Program-made: the position numbers and the translations under genes
Source: Paenibacillus etheri
GTDB lineage: Bacteria > Bacillota > Bacilli > Paenibacillales > Paenibacillaceae
DNA length: 64,000 nt
Assembly: GCF_001012825.1 (NCBI RefSeq)
Contig: NZ_LCZJ02000037.1
Span: 17,637-81,636 of the forward strand
Direction: 5' to 3'
Part shown: positions 54,957 through 63,847 of the stretch, in pieces
Position numbering within the stretch: position 1 is the stretch's first letter
Layout of the letters: the number at the start of each line of letters is the position of its first letter
The notes under the pieces: model-generated
What the model was told of the DNA's origin: nothing
The model's input: the letters and a program-made list of their open reading frames with translations, nothing else
Databases searched by the model: none

Positions 54957-55610
54957 ATGATAAAAGTGATGATTGTAGATGACGATCCTTTTATTCGTCA
55001 AAGTCTACAAGTACTGATAGGGATGGACCCCGACATTGAAGTGATCGGAGCAGCGAGTGATGGAAACGAAGCCTTGAGTTTGCTCCAAGCAGGGGAAATG
55101 GCCGATCTAATTCTGATGGATATTCGGATGCCGGGCTGTGGTGGTGTTGAAGGGACAGCGAAAATTAAGAAGGAATTTCCTCAGGTCTCGATACTGATGC
55201 TGACTACCTTCGATGACGATGAGTATATCATTGAAGCGCTGCGCAATGGAGCCAGTGGATATTTGCTCAAAAACATACCACCAGACCGTATCATACAAGG
55301 CATCAAAACGGTCAATGAAGGTAATATGTTAATCCACCCTGATATCGCGCGCAAACTGGCAACCTTTCTACAGCCCGCAGCCCGCCCTGAATCTTCACAG
55401 GCACAACCGTTGGAATCTTTCGGACTCACCAAAATGGAACTAGCCGTTGTCGCCTCTATCGCTGAGGGGCATTCCAACAAAGAAATCGCCGGACAGCTGT
55501 TCCTAAGTGAGGGTACGGTCAAAAATTACATAACGGATATCCTAAGTAAATTAGAACTGCGAGATCGTACGCAGATTGCTATTTTTTATTTAAAGGGTGG
55601 GCGGGGGTAG
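54957..55610 (+). CDS. NarL/LuxR-family response regulator (LnrK-like)
   Basis: A 217-residue DNA-binding regulator. The receiver domain has the acidic pocket 'MIVDDDPFIRQSL', the phosphorylated aspartate in 'DLILMDIRMPGCGG' (about residue 55), threonine in 'ILMLTTFDDD', and lysine in 'GYLLKNIPPD'. The C-terminal LuxR helix-turn-helix reads 'LTKMELAVVASIAEGHSNKE' and 'IAGQLFLSEGTVKNYITDIL'. AGAAGGAG precedes the ATG. The likely target is the repeat cluster at 53650-53691 in front of the ABC exporter genes. Confidence 0.94.
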   Translation: MIKVMIVDDDPFIRQSLQVLIGMDPDIEVIGAASDGNEALSLLQAGEMADLILMDIRMPGCGGVEGTAKIKKEFPQVSILMLTTFDDDEYIIEALRNGASGYLLKNIPPDRIIQGIKTVNEGNMLIHPDIARKLATFLQPAARPESSQAQPLESFGLTKMELAVVASIAEGHSNKEIAGQLFLSEGTVKNYITDILSKLELRDRTQIAIFYLKGGRG

Positions 55611-55623
55611 AAGTTCTACAAAA

Positions 55624-55655
55624 AAGCCCGGACTCTATTTCCAGAGTCCGGGCTT
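55624..55655. terminator. Bidirectional terminator between the response regulator and minJ
   Basis: AAGCCCGGACTCT (55624-55636) pairs exactly with AGAGTCCGGGCTT (55643-55655) around a six-base loop. It has A and T runs suited mainly to the plus-strand two-component genes and also serves minus-strand minJ. Confidence 0.9.
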
Positions 55656-55663
55656 GACTTTAG

Positions 55664-56986
55664 TTATCCTTCCGCCGATTCCTTTTTGGCTTCCGCGGCT
55701 TTGTTCCGTTTGAGACGACCGTTTGGAAGATTCCGGCTGCGAGTACCTGTCTTCATCGCGATGATGCTGAAAATACTAGAAGGCTTCGCCTCCGCAGTAA
55801 CTGCTCCATCTGTCTCCGGTACCAGAATGATGCCGAGCTGATGATGGTCCCCGTCGTAGATCGGGCTCTGAAGGTATTTGCTCTCCCCTTCGCGGTTCTG
55901 CACCTCCAGCTTGCAGAACGCTGGATTCATGCGCAGCGCCTCATGTAGCTGCGCGGCATCGGTCAACAGAACCCCGTTGACCTTCAGTAAAATCTCGCCG
56001 GGCAGGATGCCCAGCTCCTGCCCGGGACTGCCCGGCAGCACGGCCAGCACTTTGCGGCCGCGCGTTGGATGCACGAAGATGGGGCTGATGCTGCGCTCTT
56101 CCAGAGCGCTGTACCAGCTTAACCCTTCGTGCAGCACCATCGCTGCGAGCGCCGCGAGCAGGGTCAGCGGGCTCCACCAAGCGGCAAGCAGGCTTAAGCC
56201 GAGCAGGACGATGCTGTACATCAGCAGCCGTCCTGAAGTGCGGGCCGCCTTGCGCCCGGGCAGCATGCCCTGCGTCATCTCGCTGAAGCCGATGATGACG
56301 GGCAAAGAGACAATGCCAAGCCCGCCGCCCAATAGCGGCTGCCATGGCAGATCCGTTCCTGCGCCCGAAGGGATTAGCAGGAACAGCGGCAGCGGCCAGA
56401 AAGCCTGCAGCTGATAGCCGCCGACAACCATGCCGCGCTTGCCCTTCAAGAAAAGGGGCGTCGCAAGCTTCGCACCTTGCCGGCGGGCCAGCAGCGCCTC
56501 CGCCATGTGCAGTAGCGCAGCTAGCACTAGCAAAGCGGGAATATCCATCTCCCGTATGGCTGTTGTAATATTCCCTACCGTTCCGCTATGTAAGGCATTC
56601 GGAAAGAAAGACAGTACAAATTGAATCACGCCTAGCAGACCTATAGAATAAGCGAAGCACAAATACCGTACACGTAATAGCGATAACAGTATACTAACTA
56701 CCCAAATGCAGGCTACAGCTGTACCTGATAAGGATACCCCTAACAATATGGCTGCAATAGAAACCACTAGTCCCATTACCAGCCCGCTCCACACCGTTCG
56801 CCACGTTTCTTGACCCCAGCTATGTAACTTCACATGAATCAGCTTGCGTTCTAATGCCACCTGCCGACGGTAATACAATGCAATAAATATAATAGCAATA
56901 TAGTAATATGGCTGGATCAATAAGTGTAAGAACGCAGTGCCCAAGCTTCCTAACAGTTCCTGAATCACATTCAAACTGTTCGTCAC
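55664..56986 (-). CDS. minJ: PDZ-domain membrane protein, MinJ-like division topology factor
   Basis: A 440-residue protein. About eight membrane helices (about 20-300) are followed by a PDZ domain (about 305-385) with 'PTRGRKVLAVLPGSPGQELG' and 'ILPGEILLKVNGVLLTDAAQ', then a basic tail. The same layout and gene order (next to ctpB and the uvrBA genes) identify it with B. subtilis MinJ (YvjD), which bridges DivIVA and MinD at the division site. Positions about 55900-56500 are strikingly GC-rich compared with the rest of the gene, giving long antisense shadow frames. No other PDZ membrane family fits as well, but function is inferred from architecture and synteny. Confidence 0.82.
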   Translation of the reverse strand: MTNSLNVIQELLGSLGTAFLHLLIQPYYYIAIIFIALYYRRQVALERKLIHVKLHSWGQETWRTVWSGLVMGLVVSIAAILLGVSLSGTAVACIWVVSILLSLLRVRYLCFAYSIGLLGVIQFVLSFFPNALHSGTVGNITTAIREMDIPALLVLAALLHMAEALLARRQGAKLATPLFLKGKRGMVVGGYQLQAFWPLPLFLLIPSGAGTDLPWQPLLGGGLGIVSLPVIIGFSEMTQGMLPGRKAARTSGRLLMYSIVLLGLSLLAAWWSPLTLLAALAAMVLHEGLSWYSALEERSISPIFVHPTRGRKVLAVLPGSPGQELGILPGEILLKVNGVLLTDAAQLHEALRMNPAFCKLEVQNREGESKYLQSPIYDGDHHQLGIILVPETDGAVTAEAKPSSIFSIIAMKTGTRSRNLPNGRLKRNKAAEAKKESAEG

Positions 56987-57044
56987 ACTCCTTCCTTATC
57001 TACAAAAAAACTTTCATGAACCCTTGATCGATTCTTATATTTAG

Positions 57045-57080
57045 AAAAAAAGAAGGCTGAATTCAGCCTTCTTACTTTTT
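57045..57080. terminator. Terminator hairpin at the ctpB stop codon
   Basis: AGAAGGCTGAA and TTCAGCCTTCT form a near-continuous palindrome (57051-57072) with A and T runs on both sides. Its right arm includes the ctpB stop codon region, so it ends ctpB transcription before minJ. Confidence 0.85.
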
Positions 57081-58538
57081 CGACGTCGCCGCCTTAATTT
57101 CCTTCTGAATTTCAGCAATTCCTCTATTCCGTTGGTTATCGTTGGCAGGGTCCTGAATCACTTTGATCAGTGCCACCTCCAACGCTTCCGCGGTCTTGCT
57201 ATCAATCATACCTGTGACTTGAAGCTTCGCTTCACTCTGGAACTTCTTCACTGCGTTCTTAGTGCCAGCATCGAAATAGCCATCTTTACGACCAGGCTTG
57301 TAGCCTAAGCCATCCAGCATCGTCTGTGCACTCTTCACATCACCGTTGTTCATGTTATATTGAAGCTTCACGCTCTTGTTAATCGGAGCCACTGAGAAGT
57401 AATCCGGCTGTGCTACCGGGATATCCGGTTTAATTCCCTTGCTGTGGATCCATGTGCCGTCCGGTGTAAGCCACTTAGCAATGGTAACCTTCAGTAAGCT
57501 GCCGTCTCCAAGCTGTTTGTCAAAGCTCGTCTGCACCGTGCCTTTACCAAATGAATTATCGCCAATTAGCTTAGCTCCCGCTGACTGCTGTAGGGCACCC
57601 GCCAATATTTCCGAGGCGCTTGCGCTACCTTTGTTCATCAGCACTACTACTGGATAAGCCTTGCTCGATCCTTTGGAGGTACTAACTTCGCGTTTTTTAT
57701 CTTTGTACTCTATTTGAACAATGTTTTTGCCCGCTGGGACGAACTCTTCAGCCATTTCAATAACAATCGGGAGAACACCGCCTGGATCATTGCGGACGTC
57801 AATGACTAAACCCTTCATCCCTTGCTTCTCTAGCTTCCCAATCTCTTCTTTGAATCGTTCTGCGGTATTTAGGGAGAACTGAGTGACCTCGATTACCCCT
57901 ACTCCGTCTTTTTCCATGGTTGAGTAGACCGTCTCAAGCTTTACATCATCCCGAGTAAGACCGAACTCCAGAGGCTCTACAGAGCCGGAACGTTGTATTT
58001 TCAAAGTAGCCTTACTACCCTTAGGTCCGCGTATCTTCGCAACAGCGGCATTTAGATCCATGCCTTCCAGCGATTCTCCGTTAACGGACAGAATGATATC
58101 TTTGGCCTGAATTCCTGCTTTTTCAGCAGGTGAACCCTTGATTGGGGAGACCACGACTACCTTGCCGTTATCCGAAGAGACTTCTGCACCGATACCTGAA
58201 AAGGAACCCTCAATGCTCTCTTCAAATTTCTCAGCTGTTTCTTTACCCATATAGTTGGAATAGGGATCGCCTAGCGCTTCCATCATACCGTTGACAGCAC
58301 CGTCTATCAGCTTCTCCCGATCTACCTTCTCGTAGTAATTACTCTCAATCAAACTGAGCGCAGTCCCAAGCTTCTGGGATTCCTTCTGCTGTAGACCTGC
58401 AACCTGCAACGCAGAGGCCAATCCTTGTCCTGCAGCTTGTCCAAAGACATGAGTATAACCCGTCACGCCCAAGGTTACTAAACTACCGCATAGCAGGGCG
58501 GCGATAATCATAAACGCCGCGGTGCTTTTTTTTAACAT
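57072..58538 (-). CDS. ctpB: S41 carboxyl-terminal processing protease (CtpB-like)
   Basis: A 488-residue exported serine protease. N-terminal signal/anchor 'FMIIAALLCGSLVTLGVTGY', then a PDZ domain (about 100-180: 'GSPAEKAGIQAKDIILSVNG'), the S41 catalytic core with serine in 'NKGSASASEILAGALQQSAG' and lysine/glutamine in 'GDNSFGKGTVQTSF', and a C-terminal peptidoglycan-binding domain ('AQTMLDGLGYKPGRKDGYFD'). CtpB of B. subtilis cuts SpoIVFA to trigger sigma-K during sporulation. The frame is open to 58631, but the ATG at 58538 has GGTGGG about six bases upstream and starts the signal sequence. It is flanked by the envC-like gene and minJ as in other Bacillota. Confidence 0.92.
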   Translation of the reverse strand: MLKKSTAAFMIIAALLCGSLVTLGVTGYTHVFGQAAGQGLASALQVAGLQQKESQKLGTALSLIESNYYEKVDREKLIDGAVNGMMEALGDPYSNYMGKETAEKFEESIEGSFSGIGAEVSSDNGKVVVVSPIKGSPAEKAGIQAKDIILSVNGESLEGMDLNAAVAKIRGPKGSKATLKIQRSGSVEPLEFGLTRDDVKLETVYSTMEKDGVGVIEVTQFSLNTAERFKEEIGKLEKQGMKGLVIDVRNDPGGVLPIVIEMAEEFVPAGKNIVQIEYKDKKREVSTSKGSSKAYPVVVLMNKGSASASEILAGALQQSAGAKLIGDNSFGKGTVQTSFDKQLGDGSLLKVTIAKWLTPDGTWIHSKGIKPDIPVAQPDYFSVAPINKSVKLQYNMNNGDVKSAQTMLDGLGYKPGRKDGYFDAGTKNAVKKFQSEAKLQVTGMIDSKTAEALEVALIKVIQDPANDNQRNRGIAEIQKEIKAATSKK

Positions 58539-58663
58539 GATGTTCCCACCGTCCCTTCTTGTCCATCTTGTAAACAACATCCTAAGTCCGTCCTGAAAGG
58601 TACGGTATCTCTTCCAGTATATGCCGTACAATCAAATAATATGAGTTATAAGTTCGTTAAAAA

Positions 58664-59971
58664 TTAGAGATAAGGCATAGGATTTACAATCTTACCGTCA
58701 ATCCGTACTTCGAAGTGAAGGTGAGGACCCGTTGAATTACCTGTGGAACCAGATTCAGCAACCACATCTCCGCGATTGACTTTATCCCCGGCACTAACTC
58801 TAAGACCGCCTTTACGTATATGGCCGTAGAGCGTCCAAACTCCGCCTCCATGATCAATAATTACACAATATCCATAGCCACTCCACCATTCAGCCAAGAT
58901 AACCGTTCCGGAATCCGCCGCATGAATATTTGTTCCTTGTGGAACTGCAAAATCGACACCGGTGTGTACTTTCCCCTTCTCACCCGTGATTGGATGCGTT
59001 CGTGGCCCATATGGGGATGAGATTCTTGCGGATCCTACAGGAAGTAGAAACGGCCCATCTCCACCTGAGTATCCCGTTTCACTAGAGCTTGAGCTAGACC
59101 TACTGCTTCCATTACTAGCTGCAGCTGCAGCCTTCTTGGCAGCCGCAGCAGCTCTACGAGCCGCTTCCGCCTTAGCCGCTGCTGCTCTGCGAGCGGCTTC
59201 TTCAGCCCTAATCTTATCCTTTTGCGTTTCCAGCGCAGAGCGTTCGCTTGCCAGTTTGACCAGCTTCTCATTCTGCTCCTCACTCAAATCATCACTTTCT
59301 TGAATCTGCTTATCGTAGAATGCGATAAGCTCCTGCTTCTCGGCTTCTTTCTCCTTCAGCAGACTTCTCTGTTGCTCCAAAGAAGTGTACAGCTGCTTGG
59401 CTTGAGCATATTGTCCTTCAAGCTCCTGTTTCTTCTCTATAACCGTCTGCTTGTCCAGCTTATGTTGCACTAGCAGCTCCTGATCCTGATCCACGATCAT
59501 CTTAAGTGAATCGGCGCGATCCAGAAAATCAGCGAAGCTTGTCGATGAGAGCAAGACATCCAAGTAAGAAACCGCTCCATCAGTATACATTAACCGAACA
59601 CGGGACCCTAAGACTTCCTCTCTGGAGGCGACCCGTGCTTCTGCTTTATCCAGCTCCGTTGCCGTAACATTCAAAGATTGTTCTGTATCGGAAATTTTGG
59701 TAGAGATTTCGGTCATTTTACCCTTAACCTGATCCACTTGCTGTAAGACATATTGCAGATTGAGATTCGTTTTATTCTTATAATGCTGTGCTTCCTGCGT
59801 TTGGGACGCCGCTTTCTCCTGCTGCGCCTTAGCTTCCTGCACCTCTTTTTGCAGCTGCTTTAGCTGCTTATCGATTTCAGTAACACTTGTTTTTTTGGCA
59901 TATCCATCAGAGGGCTGGAATATAGTGACAGCTAGTAACATTACGGCTAGTCCGGCAGCAATCTTCTTCAA
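58664..59971 (-). CDS. Murein hydrolase activator EnvC-like protein (coiled coil plus M23 domain)
   Basis: A 435-residue exported protein. A signal peptide ('AAGLAVMLLAVTIFQPSDGY') is followed by long coiled coils (about 25-275) ending in an Ala/Arg/Lys-rich helix ('RRAAAAKAEAARRAAAAAKK') and a Ser-rich linker, then an M23/LytM domain (about 315-435). The zinc ligands are present: 'HTGVDFA' and 'GPHLHFEVRIDG'. So it may be an active endopeptidase, not only an activator. The frame opens with a GTG at 59992, but a TTG at 59971 has GGGGAG six bases upstream, so I chose it. It lies directly after ftsX, and FtsEX is known to control such coiled-coil hydrolases (EnvC, PcsB, CwlO). Confidence 0.9.
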   Translation of the reverse strand: MKKIAAGLAVMLLAVTIFQPSDGYAKKTSVTEIDKQLKQLQKEVQEAKAQQEKAASQTQEAQHYKNKTNLNLQYVLQQVDQVKGKMTEISTKISDTEQSLNVTATELDKAEARVASREEVLGSRVRLMYTDGAVSYLDVLLSSTSFADFLDRADSLKMIVDQDQELLVQHKLDKQTVIEKKQELEGQYAQAKQLYTSLEQQRSLLKEKEAEKQELIAFYDKQIQESDDLSEEQNEKLVKLASERSALETQKDKIRAEEAARRAAAAKAEAARRAAAAAKKAAAAASNGSSRSSSSSSETGYSGGDGPFLLPVGSARISSPYGPRTHPITGEKGKVHTGVDFAVPQGTNIHAADSGTVILAEWWSGYGYCVIIDHGGGVWTLYGHIRKGGLRVSAGDKVNRGDVVAESGSTGNSTGPHLHFEVRIDGKIVNPMPYL

Positions 59972-60000
59972 CTTGCACTCCCCATCCTTCACTTTTTATA

Positions 60001-60915
60001 TTAAACTTTCAAGAACCTACGGATAGAAACCGTACTTCCCCAGACGCCGATCAGCACGCCTAGTCCAACTAGTACACCGACGACCAGCATCCAAATATTA
60101 GCGAACGGAATTAGCTGCAATTGGAGCATAGGATCTCCCTGTACGGTCGATTCCAAAGTGCTGTAACCCAAATACAAGACAACGGAGGTAATGAGCGATC
60201 CGATCAATCCGATCAGTGCTCCTTCTATAAAGAAAGGCCAGCGAATAAAATAATTTGTCGCGCCTACGAGCTTCATAATGCCAATCTCTTTACGACGGGC
60301 GAGAATCGTTACTCGAATGGTGTTGGAGATGAGGAACATCGACATAAGTGCCAACCCCGCTACAAAGATAAAACCAATGTTGCGAACAGCGCGGGTTATT
60401 TTGAACAAGGTTTCTATCGAGCCCTTGCCATACTTCACTTTGTAAATAGGCTGCTCGGTATGTGTTTTGTTGAGCGCTTCAATCTTCTCAGCCACAAAGG
60501 CTACCGTAGTAGGTTCAACAACTTCTACCTTAAGCGTATCTGGGAGAGGGTTATTGTCTTCATCGAACCCTTCCAGAAGCTCAGCTGCGTCCTCACCCAT
60601 GTCTGCACGGAGATCTTTAAGTCCTTGGTCCTTGGAGATGAACGTAATCTTGCTGACCTCCGGCATATTACCAATTTCAGTCTGCAAAGTCTCACGCATC
60701 TTCTGATCTACATTTAGTGCCAAATGCACATTAATCTGTACCTGACTGTCTGCCTCATCCGCTACAACATTCACATTAAGAACAAGAAGAATAAATACAC
60801 CTAGGACAAAAAGAGAGACAACTATGGAAGTGATGGAAGCAATCGACATCCAGCCATTACGGAATACGCTTTTGAAGCCTTCCCGCATGTGTCGCAAGAA
60901 GGTTTTAAAACTCAT
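60001..60915 (-). CDS. ftsX: Cell division ABC transporter-like permease FtsX
   Basis: Membrane partner of FtsE that relays ATP hydrolysis to an outside peptidoglycan hydrolase. The 304-residue protein has four transmembrane helices, one after a basic N-terminus ('FRNGWMSIASITSIVVSLFV'), a large outside loop (about 50-165) that should bind the hydrolase, then 'FIFVAGLALMSMFLISNTIR' and 'ARRKEIGIMKLVGATNYFIR', the FtsX signature. An ATG at 60921 is also in frame, but the ATG at 60915 has AGAGGGGAA eight bases upstream. It overlaps ftsE by 11 bases and precedes the envC-like gene by about 30 bases. Confidence 0.95.
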   Translation of the reverse strand: MSFKTFLRHMREGFKSVFRNGWMSIASITSIVVSLFVLGVFILLVLNVNVVADEADSQVQINVHLALNVDQKMRETLQTEIGNMPEVSKITFISKDQGLKDLRADMGEDAAELLEGFDEDNNPLPDTLKVEVVEPTTVAFVAEKIEALNKTHTEQPIYKVKYGKGSIETLFKITRAVRNIGFIFVAGLALMSMFLISNTIRVTILARRKEIGIMKLVGATNYFIRWPFFIEGALIGLIGSLITSVVLYLGYSTLESTVQGDPMLQLQLIPFANIWMLVVGVLVGLGVLIGVWGSTVSIRRFLKV

Positions 60916-61591
60916 AGCCATATTCCCCTCTCGCCTGGTCTCTCACAATGTTTCCGTTCTCTATCGCAAGCACCCGCTTGCGCATTTTGTTCACGATATC
61001 TCTATTATGGGTAGCCATTACAATCGTTGTTCCACGAAAATTAATTTCGTCCAGCAGCTGCATAATGCCCCATGAAGTCTCAGGGTCCAAGTTTCCCGTA
61101 GGCTCGTCCGCAATAATAACAGATGGGTTATTAACAATAGCCCGGGCAATTGCAATACGCTGCTGCTCTCCACCTGAGAGCTGTGAGGGTTCACGATTCG
61201 CTTTATTTTTGAGTCCGACCAGATCGAGGACTTCATTCACACGTTTCTTGATAACCTTCTTCGGTGCTTCAATAACTTCCATGGCAAAAGCGACATTCTC
61301 ATAAGCCGTCATTCTTGGCAATAACCGAAAATCTTGAAATACAACGCCGATATTACGGCGAACATAAGGGATTTTACGTTGTTTAAGCTTCCCTATGTTA
61401 AAGCCTCCTACAGATATTTGACCTTTAGTTGGCACTTCTTCTCTATAAATCAATTTCATAAAAGTAGATTTACCCGCGCCGGATGGACCGACAATATACA
61501 CAAATTCATTGCGGTCAATTTTTACTGAAACTCCTTGCAGTGCGTGAGTTCCGTTAGGGTACGTCTTCCATACATCTTGCATTTCAATCAT
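60905..61591 (-). CDS. ftsE: Cell division ATP-binding protein FtsE
   Basis: Cytoplasmic ATPase of the FtsEX complex. The 228-residue protein has Walker A 'GPSGAGKSTFMKLIYREEVP' (about 35-54), 'NIGVVFQDFRLLPRMTAYEN' around the Q-loop, signature 'LSGGEQQRIAIARAIVNNPS', Walker B 'VIIADEPTGNLDP' and the switch histidine in 'MATHNRDIVNKMRKRV'. The frame is open to 61606 at a TTG, but the ATG at 61591 gives the usual 'MIEMQDVWKTYPNG' start. It is the first gene of the ftsE-ftsX-envC unit. Confidence 0.96.
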   Translation of the reverse strand: MIEMQDVWKTYPNGTHALQGVSVKIDRNEFVYIVGPSGAGKSTFMKLIYREEVPTKGQISVGGFNIGKLKQRKIPYVRRNIGVVFQDFRLLPRMTAYENVAFAMEVIEAPKKVIKKRVNEVLDLVGLKNKANREPSQLSGGEQQRIAIARAIVNNPSVIIADEPTGNLDPETSWGIMQLLDEINFRGTTIVMATHNRDIVNKMRKRVLAIENGNIVRDQARGEYGYEF

Positions 61592-61821
61592 TTTCTCACT
61601 TCCCAATTATGACATTTTCCACTTGTGTGAATCGACAGGGTCCAGCTTAAGTTTCCATAAACTTCAATATTTCCGCAATGTATCTATTGTAACAAATCTG
61701 TAACCGATTGAGTACCCCGTAACTGCCCCACTATTCGAAAGTTTTGTAATGTCTGTACATATAAATATAAAAAGCACCTACAGTGCCGCTAAACAGATGC
61801 CATCCAGGGAGGAGATTATTC

Positions 61822-63249
61822 ATGAAAAAGATCCATCTTGCCCTCATAGTAGTCATTGCACTCATTCTTATCGGCTCATTAATCTATGGAGGACTTCAAC
61901 TATATGGTCATAAAAGTACGCTTCCAAAAGGTACAACCCTTGCCGGATGGGAGGTGGGCGGACTGAACATCTCAAAAGTTCGTTCCGAGTTGGAGATAAA
62001 ACTCCATGCCCTTGAATCCGTCCCCCTTGTGCTGCAGGTCGAAGGCAATTCTGAGCTTACTCTTAACCTTAAAAAGGCCGGAATGACTTATGAAGCCGCT
62101 GCTTTTGAGCAAGCTCTACAAGATCTTACGGAAGGGCGGCTATGGGATCGTGTAAAAGCCCGCTACAGCTTCCCCCAGAATTGGAGTGTTGAAGCCCATC
62201 TGGAGATTGCACAATTACAGACCATCCTAAGTCCCGCTTGGGAGAGAGAATCCTTCGGAGATCCTGTGGATGCTACGCGGCGAATTACCGGGGATGATCG
62301 TGTAGTGTATACGTCCGAGAAGACTTCCCTTGAGGTAGACTGGACAGGAATGGTGACCTCACTATGGGCCGCTGCCCCCACTCGTTTTAGTCGTCTAATC
62401 ACGCTGCAAGAGAAGGGGATCACTTTGGAGGTTCCATTAACCATATTACAACCGGACATCACTCTAAATGCTTTAAAGGAGCAAGGCATTGAGCGGAAAA
62501 TCATGCAATTCAGTACCTCTCTCGGCGCAAGTGGACCTGGGCGAATCTACAACGTTGAATCAGCGGCCAAAGCTGTGAACGGAACCGTGCTCCCACCTGG
62601 CGCCGTTTTTGACTATGGCAAAGCTATTGAAAAAGCAAAAGTAGAATACGGCTTCCGCGAAGCGCCAGTCATTGTGAACGGTAAGCTACAAGCCGGCGTC
62701 GGCGGCGGAATCTGCCAAGTTTCCAGTACGCTGTACAACGCCGCTCTGCGCACCGGACTGGAGATTGTGGAGCGCCGCAACCACTCCTTGCCTGTCAACT
62801 ATCTACCCAAAGGCCAGGATGCGACGTTCGCTGAAGGCTATATCAACTTCCGTTTTCGCAATACGACTGGCAAATATCTAGTCATTAAAGCGGCTGTGCA
62901 AGGCCGATCACTAACGATTAAGTTCTTCGGTACCTTTCCGCAAAATGTCACTTATAAGGTCCATTCACAAATCGTAGAGGTACTGCCTCCAGTCGACAAG
63001 TACGTAAACGACTCTTCCCTCCCTCGTGGAGGCTCACGCGTTATACAAAATGGGAAAACCGGATATGTTGTTGAGACCTACAGCACCCGGTTTGTTGACG
63101 GTAAGTCGACTGAAGTGAAGAAATTATCCCGCGATGTGTATTACGCACAGAAAAGATTAATCGCTATCAATCGTGGCGCCGTAAGTAAATCTGTAATTCC
63201 AGAAGCACCTAGAAAGCAATTGGTAGAGGACGGCGTTCGAAGTGAATAG
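61822..63249 (+). CDS. VanW-family protein with N-terminal anchor and peptidoglycan-binding-like domains
   Basis: A 475-residue exported protein. A signal anchor ('LALIVVIALILIGSLIYGGL') is followed by a PG_binding_4-type region (about 45-235, including 'LPKGTTLAGWEVGGLNISKV'). The VanW domain (about 250-400) shows the signatures 'SAAKAVNGTVLPPGAVFDYG', 'AGVGGGICQVSSTLYNAALR' and 'LEIVERRNHSLPVNYLPKGQ'. A G5-like tail follows. The function of VanW is unknown; it is linked to vancomycin resistance operons but is widespread in cell-wall contexts. The frame is open from 61783, but the ATG at 61822 has GGAGGAG seven bases upstream. Confidence 0.92.
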   Translation: MKKIHLALIVVIALILIGSLIYGGLQLYGHKSTLPKGTTLAGWEVGGLNISKVRSELEIKLHALESVPLVLQVEGNSELTLNLKKAGMTYEAAAFEQALQDLTEGRLWDRVKARYSFPQNWSVEAHLEIAQLQTILSPAWERESFGDPVDATRRITGDDRVVYTSEKTSLEVDWTGMVTSLWAAAPTRFSRLITLQEKGITLEVPLTILQPDITLNALKEQGIERKIMQFSTSLGASGPGRIYNVESAAKAVNGTVLPPGAVFDYGKAIEKAKVEYGFREAPVIVNGKLQAGVGGGICQVSSTLYNAALRTGLEIVERRNHSLPVNYLPKGQDATFAEGYINFRFRNTTGKYLVIKAAVQGRSLTIKFFGTFPQNVTYKVHSQIVEVLPPVDKYVNDSSLPRGGSRVIQNGKTGYVVETYSTRFVDGKSTEVKKLSRDVYYAQKRLIAINRGAVSKSVIPEAPRKQLVEDGVRSE

Positions 63250-63258
63250 ATTACCTAC

Positions 63259-63302
63259 AACATAAACGGTCAGACCTCGTGAGGTTCTGACCGTTTATGT
63301 TT
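63259..63302 (+). terminator. Intrinsic terminator after the VanW-family gene
   Basis: ACATAAACGGTCAGA and TCTGACCGTTTATGT form a long near-perfect stem with an inner CCTC/GAGG pairing. The tail is TTTGTGG, so the stem is much stronger than the T-run. Confidence 0.8.
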
Positions 63303-63400
63303 GTGGATCTATTTTACCTGTAGATTACCTTTCCTGCCTTTAAAATTTACGATTCGGGGGTACATTAGAAATAGACCTATAATCAGAAAGGATGAACACC

Positions 63401-63802
63401 ATGACAACAGCTCTTGTAAATGATCTATCTAGTATTGTCCGCAGTGCACCTGCTATTTTTGCCTCACGTACTTGCAGAGAAGCCCTTCGCGTAATGTTCC
63501 AGCATCCAGAATCTAAATGCATCGTCGTCTGTAATGCTACGAATGAACCGCTTGGATTGTTAATGAGCGAACGTTTCTTTTTAAAAGCCACCGGAAGATC
63601 TGGGGTAGATCTGTTCTACAGAGAACCTGCCATGAAGCTTATGAACAAAACTCCACTCATCTATGATATCTCCACTCCACTTGAATCCGTATTAGCTAAT
63701 GCTATAAGCCGCCCAGATCCTATGAAGAATGATTGTGTCATTATTACCCGTAAAGGTAAATTCGCAGGTGTAGTTTATATCTCTGACCTGAAGCGCAGTT
63801 AG
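63401..63802 (+). CDS. Small CBS-domain protein
   Basis: A 133-residue cytoplasmic protein that fits a pair of CBS repeats: 'SRTCREALRVMFQHPESKCI' with 'VVCNATNEPLGLLMSERFFL', then 'IYDISTPLESVLANAISRPD' with 'DCVIITRKGKFAGVVYISDL'. CBS pairs bind adenosyl or other nucleotides. No catalytic domain is attached; similar stand-alone proteins and the N-terminal parts of GGDEF regulators share this form. An ATG at 63392 is also in frame, but the ATG at 63401 has AAAGG nine bases upstream. It appears to be a single gene. Confidence 0.78.
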   Translation: MTTALVNDLSSIVRSAPAIFASRTCREALRVMFQHPESKCIVVCNATNEPLGLLMSERFFLKATGRSGVDLFYREPAMKLMNKTPLIYDISTPLESVLANAISRPDPMKNDCVIITRKGKFAGVVYISDLKRS

Positions 63803-63847
63803 TTGTAGCCCCTGCCATCATCTTTCCTCTAATACCTTCCCCTTTCC

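Noticed and set aside
57020-57060. Fourth copy of the structured element (TTCTTATATTTAG before minJ's upstream region)
   Set aside because: Only about ten bases match the 3' arm and no partner arm or 5' hairpin is present.
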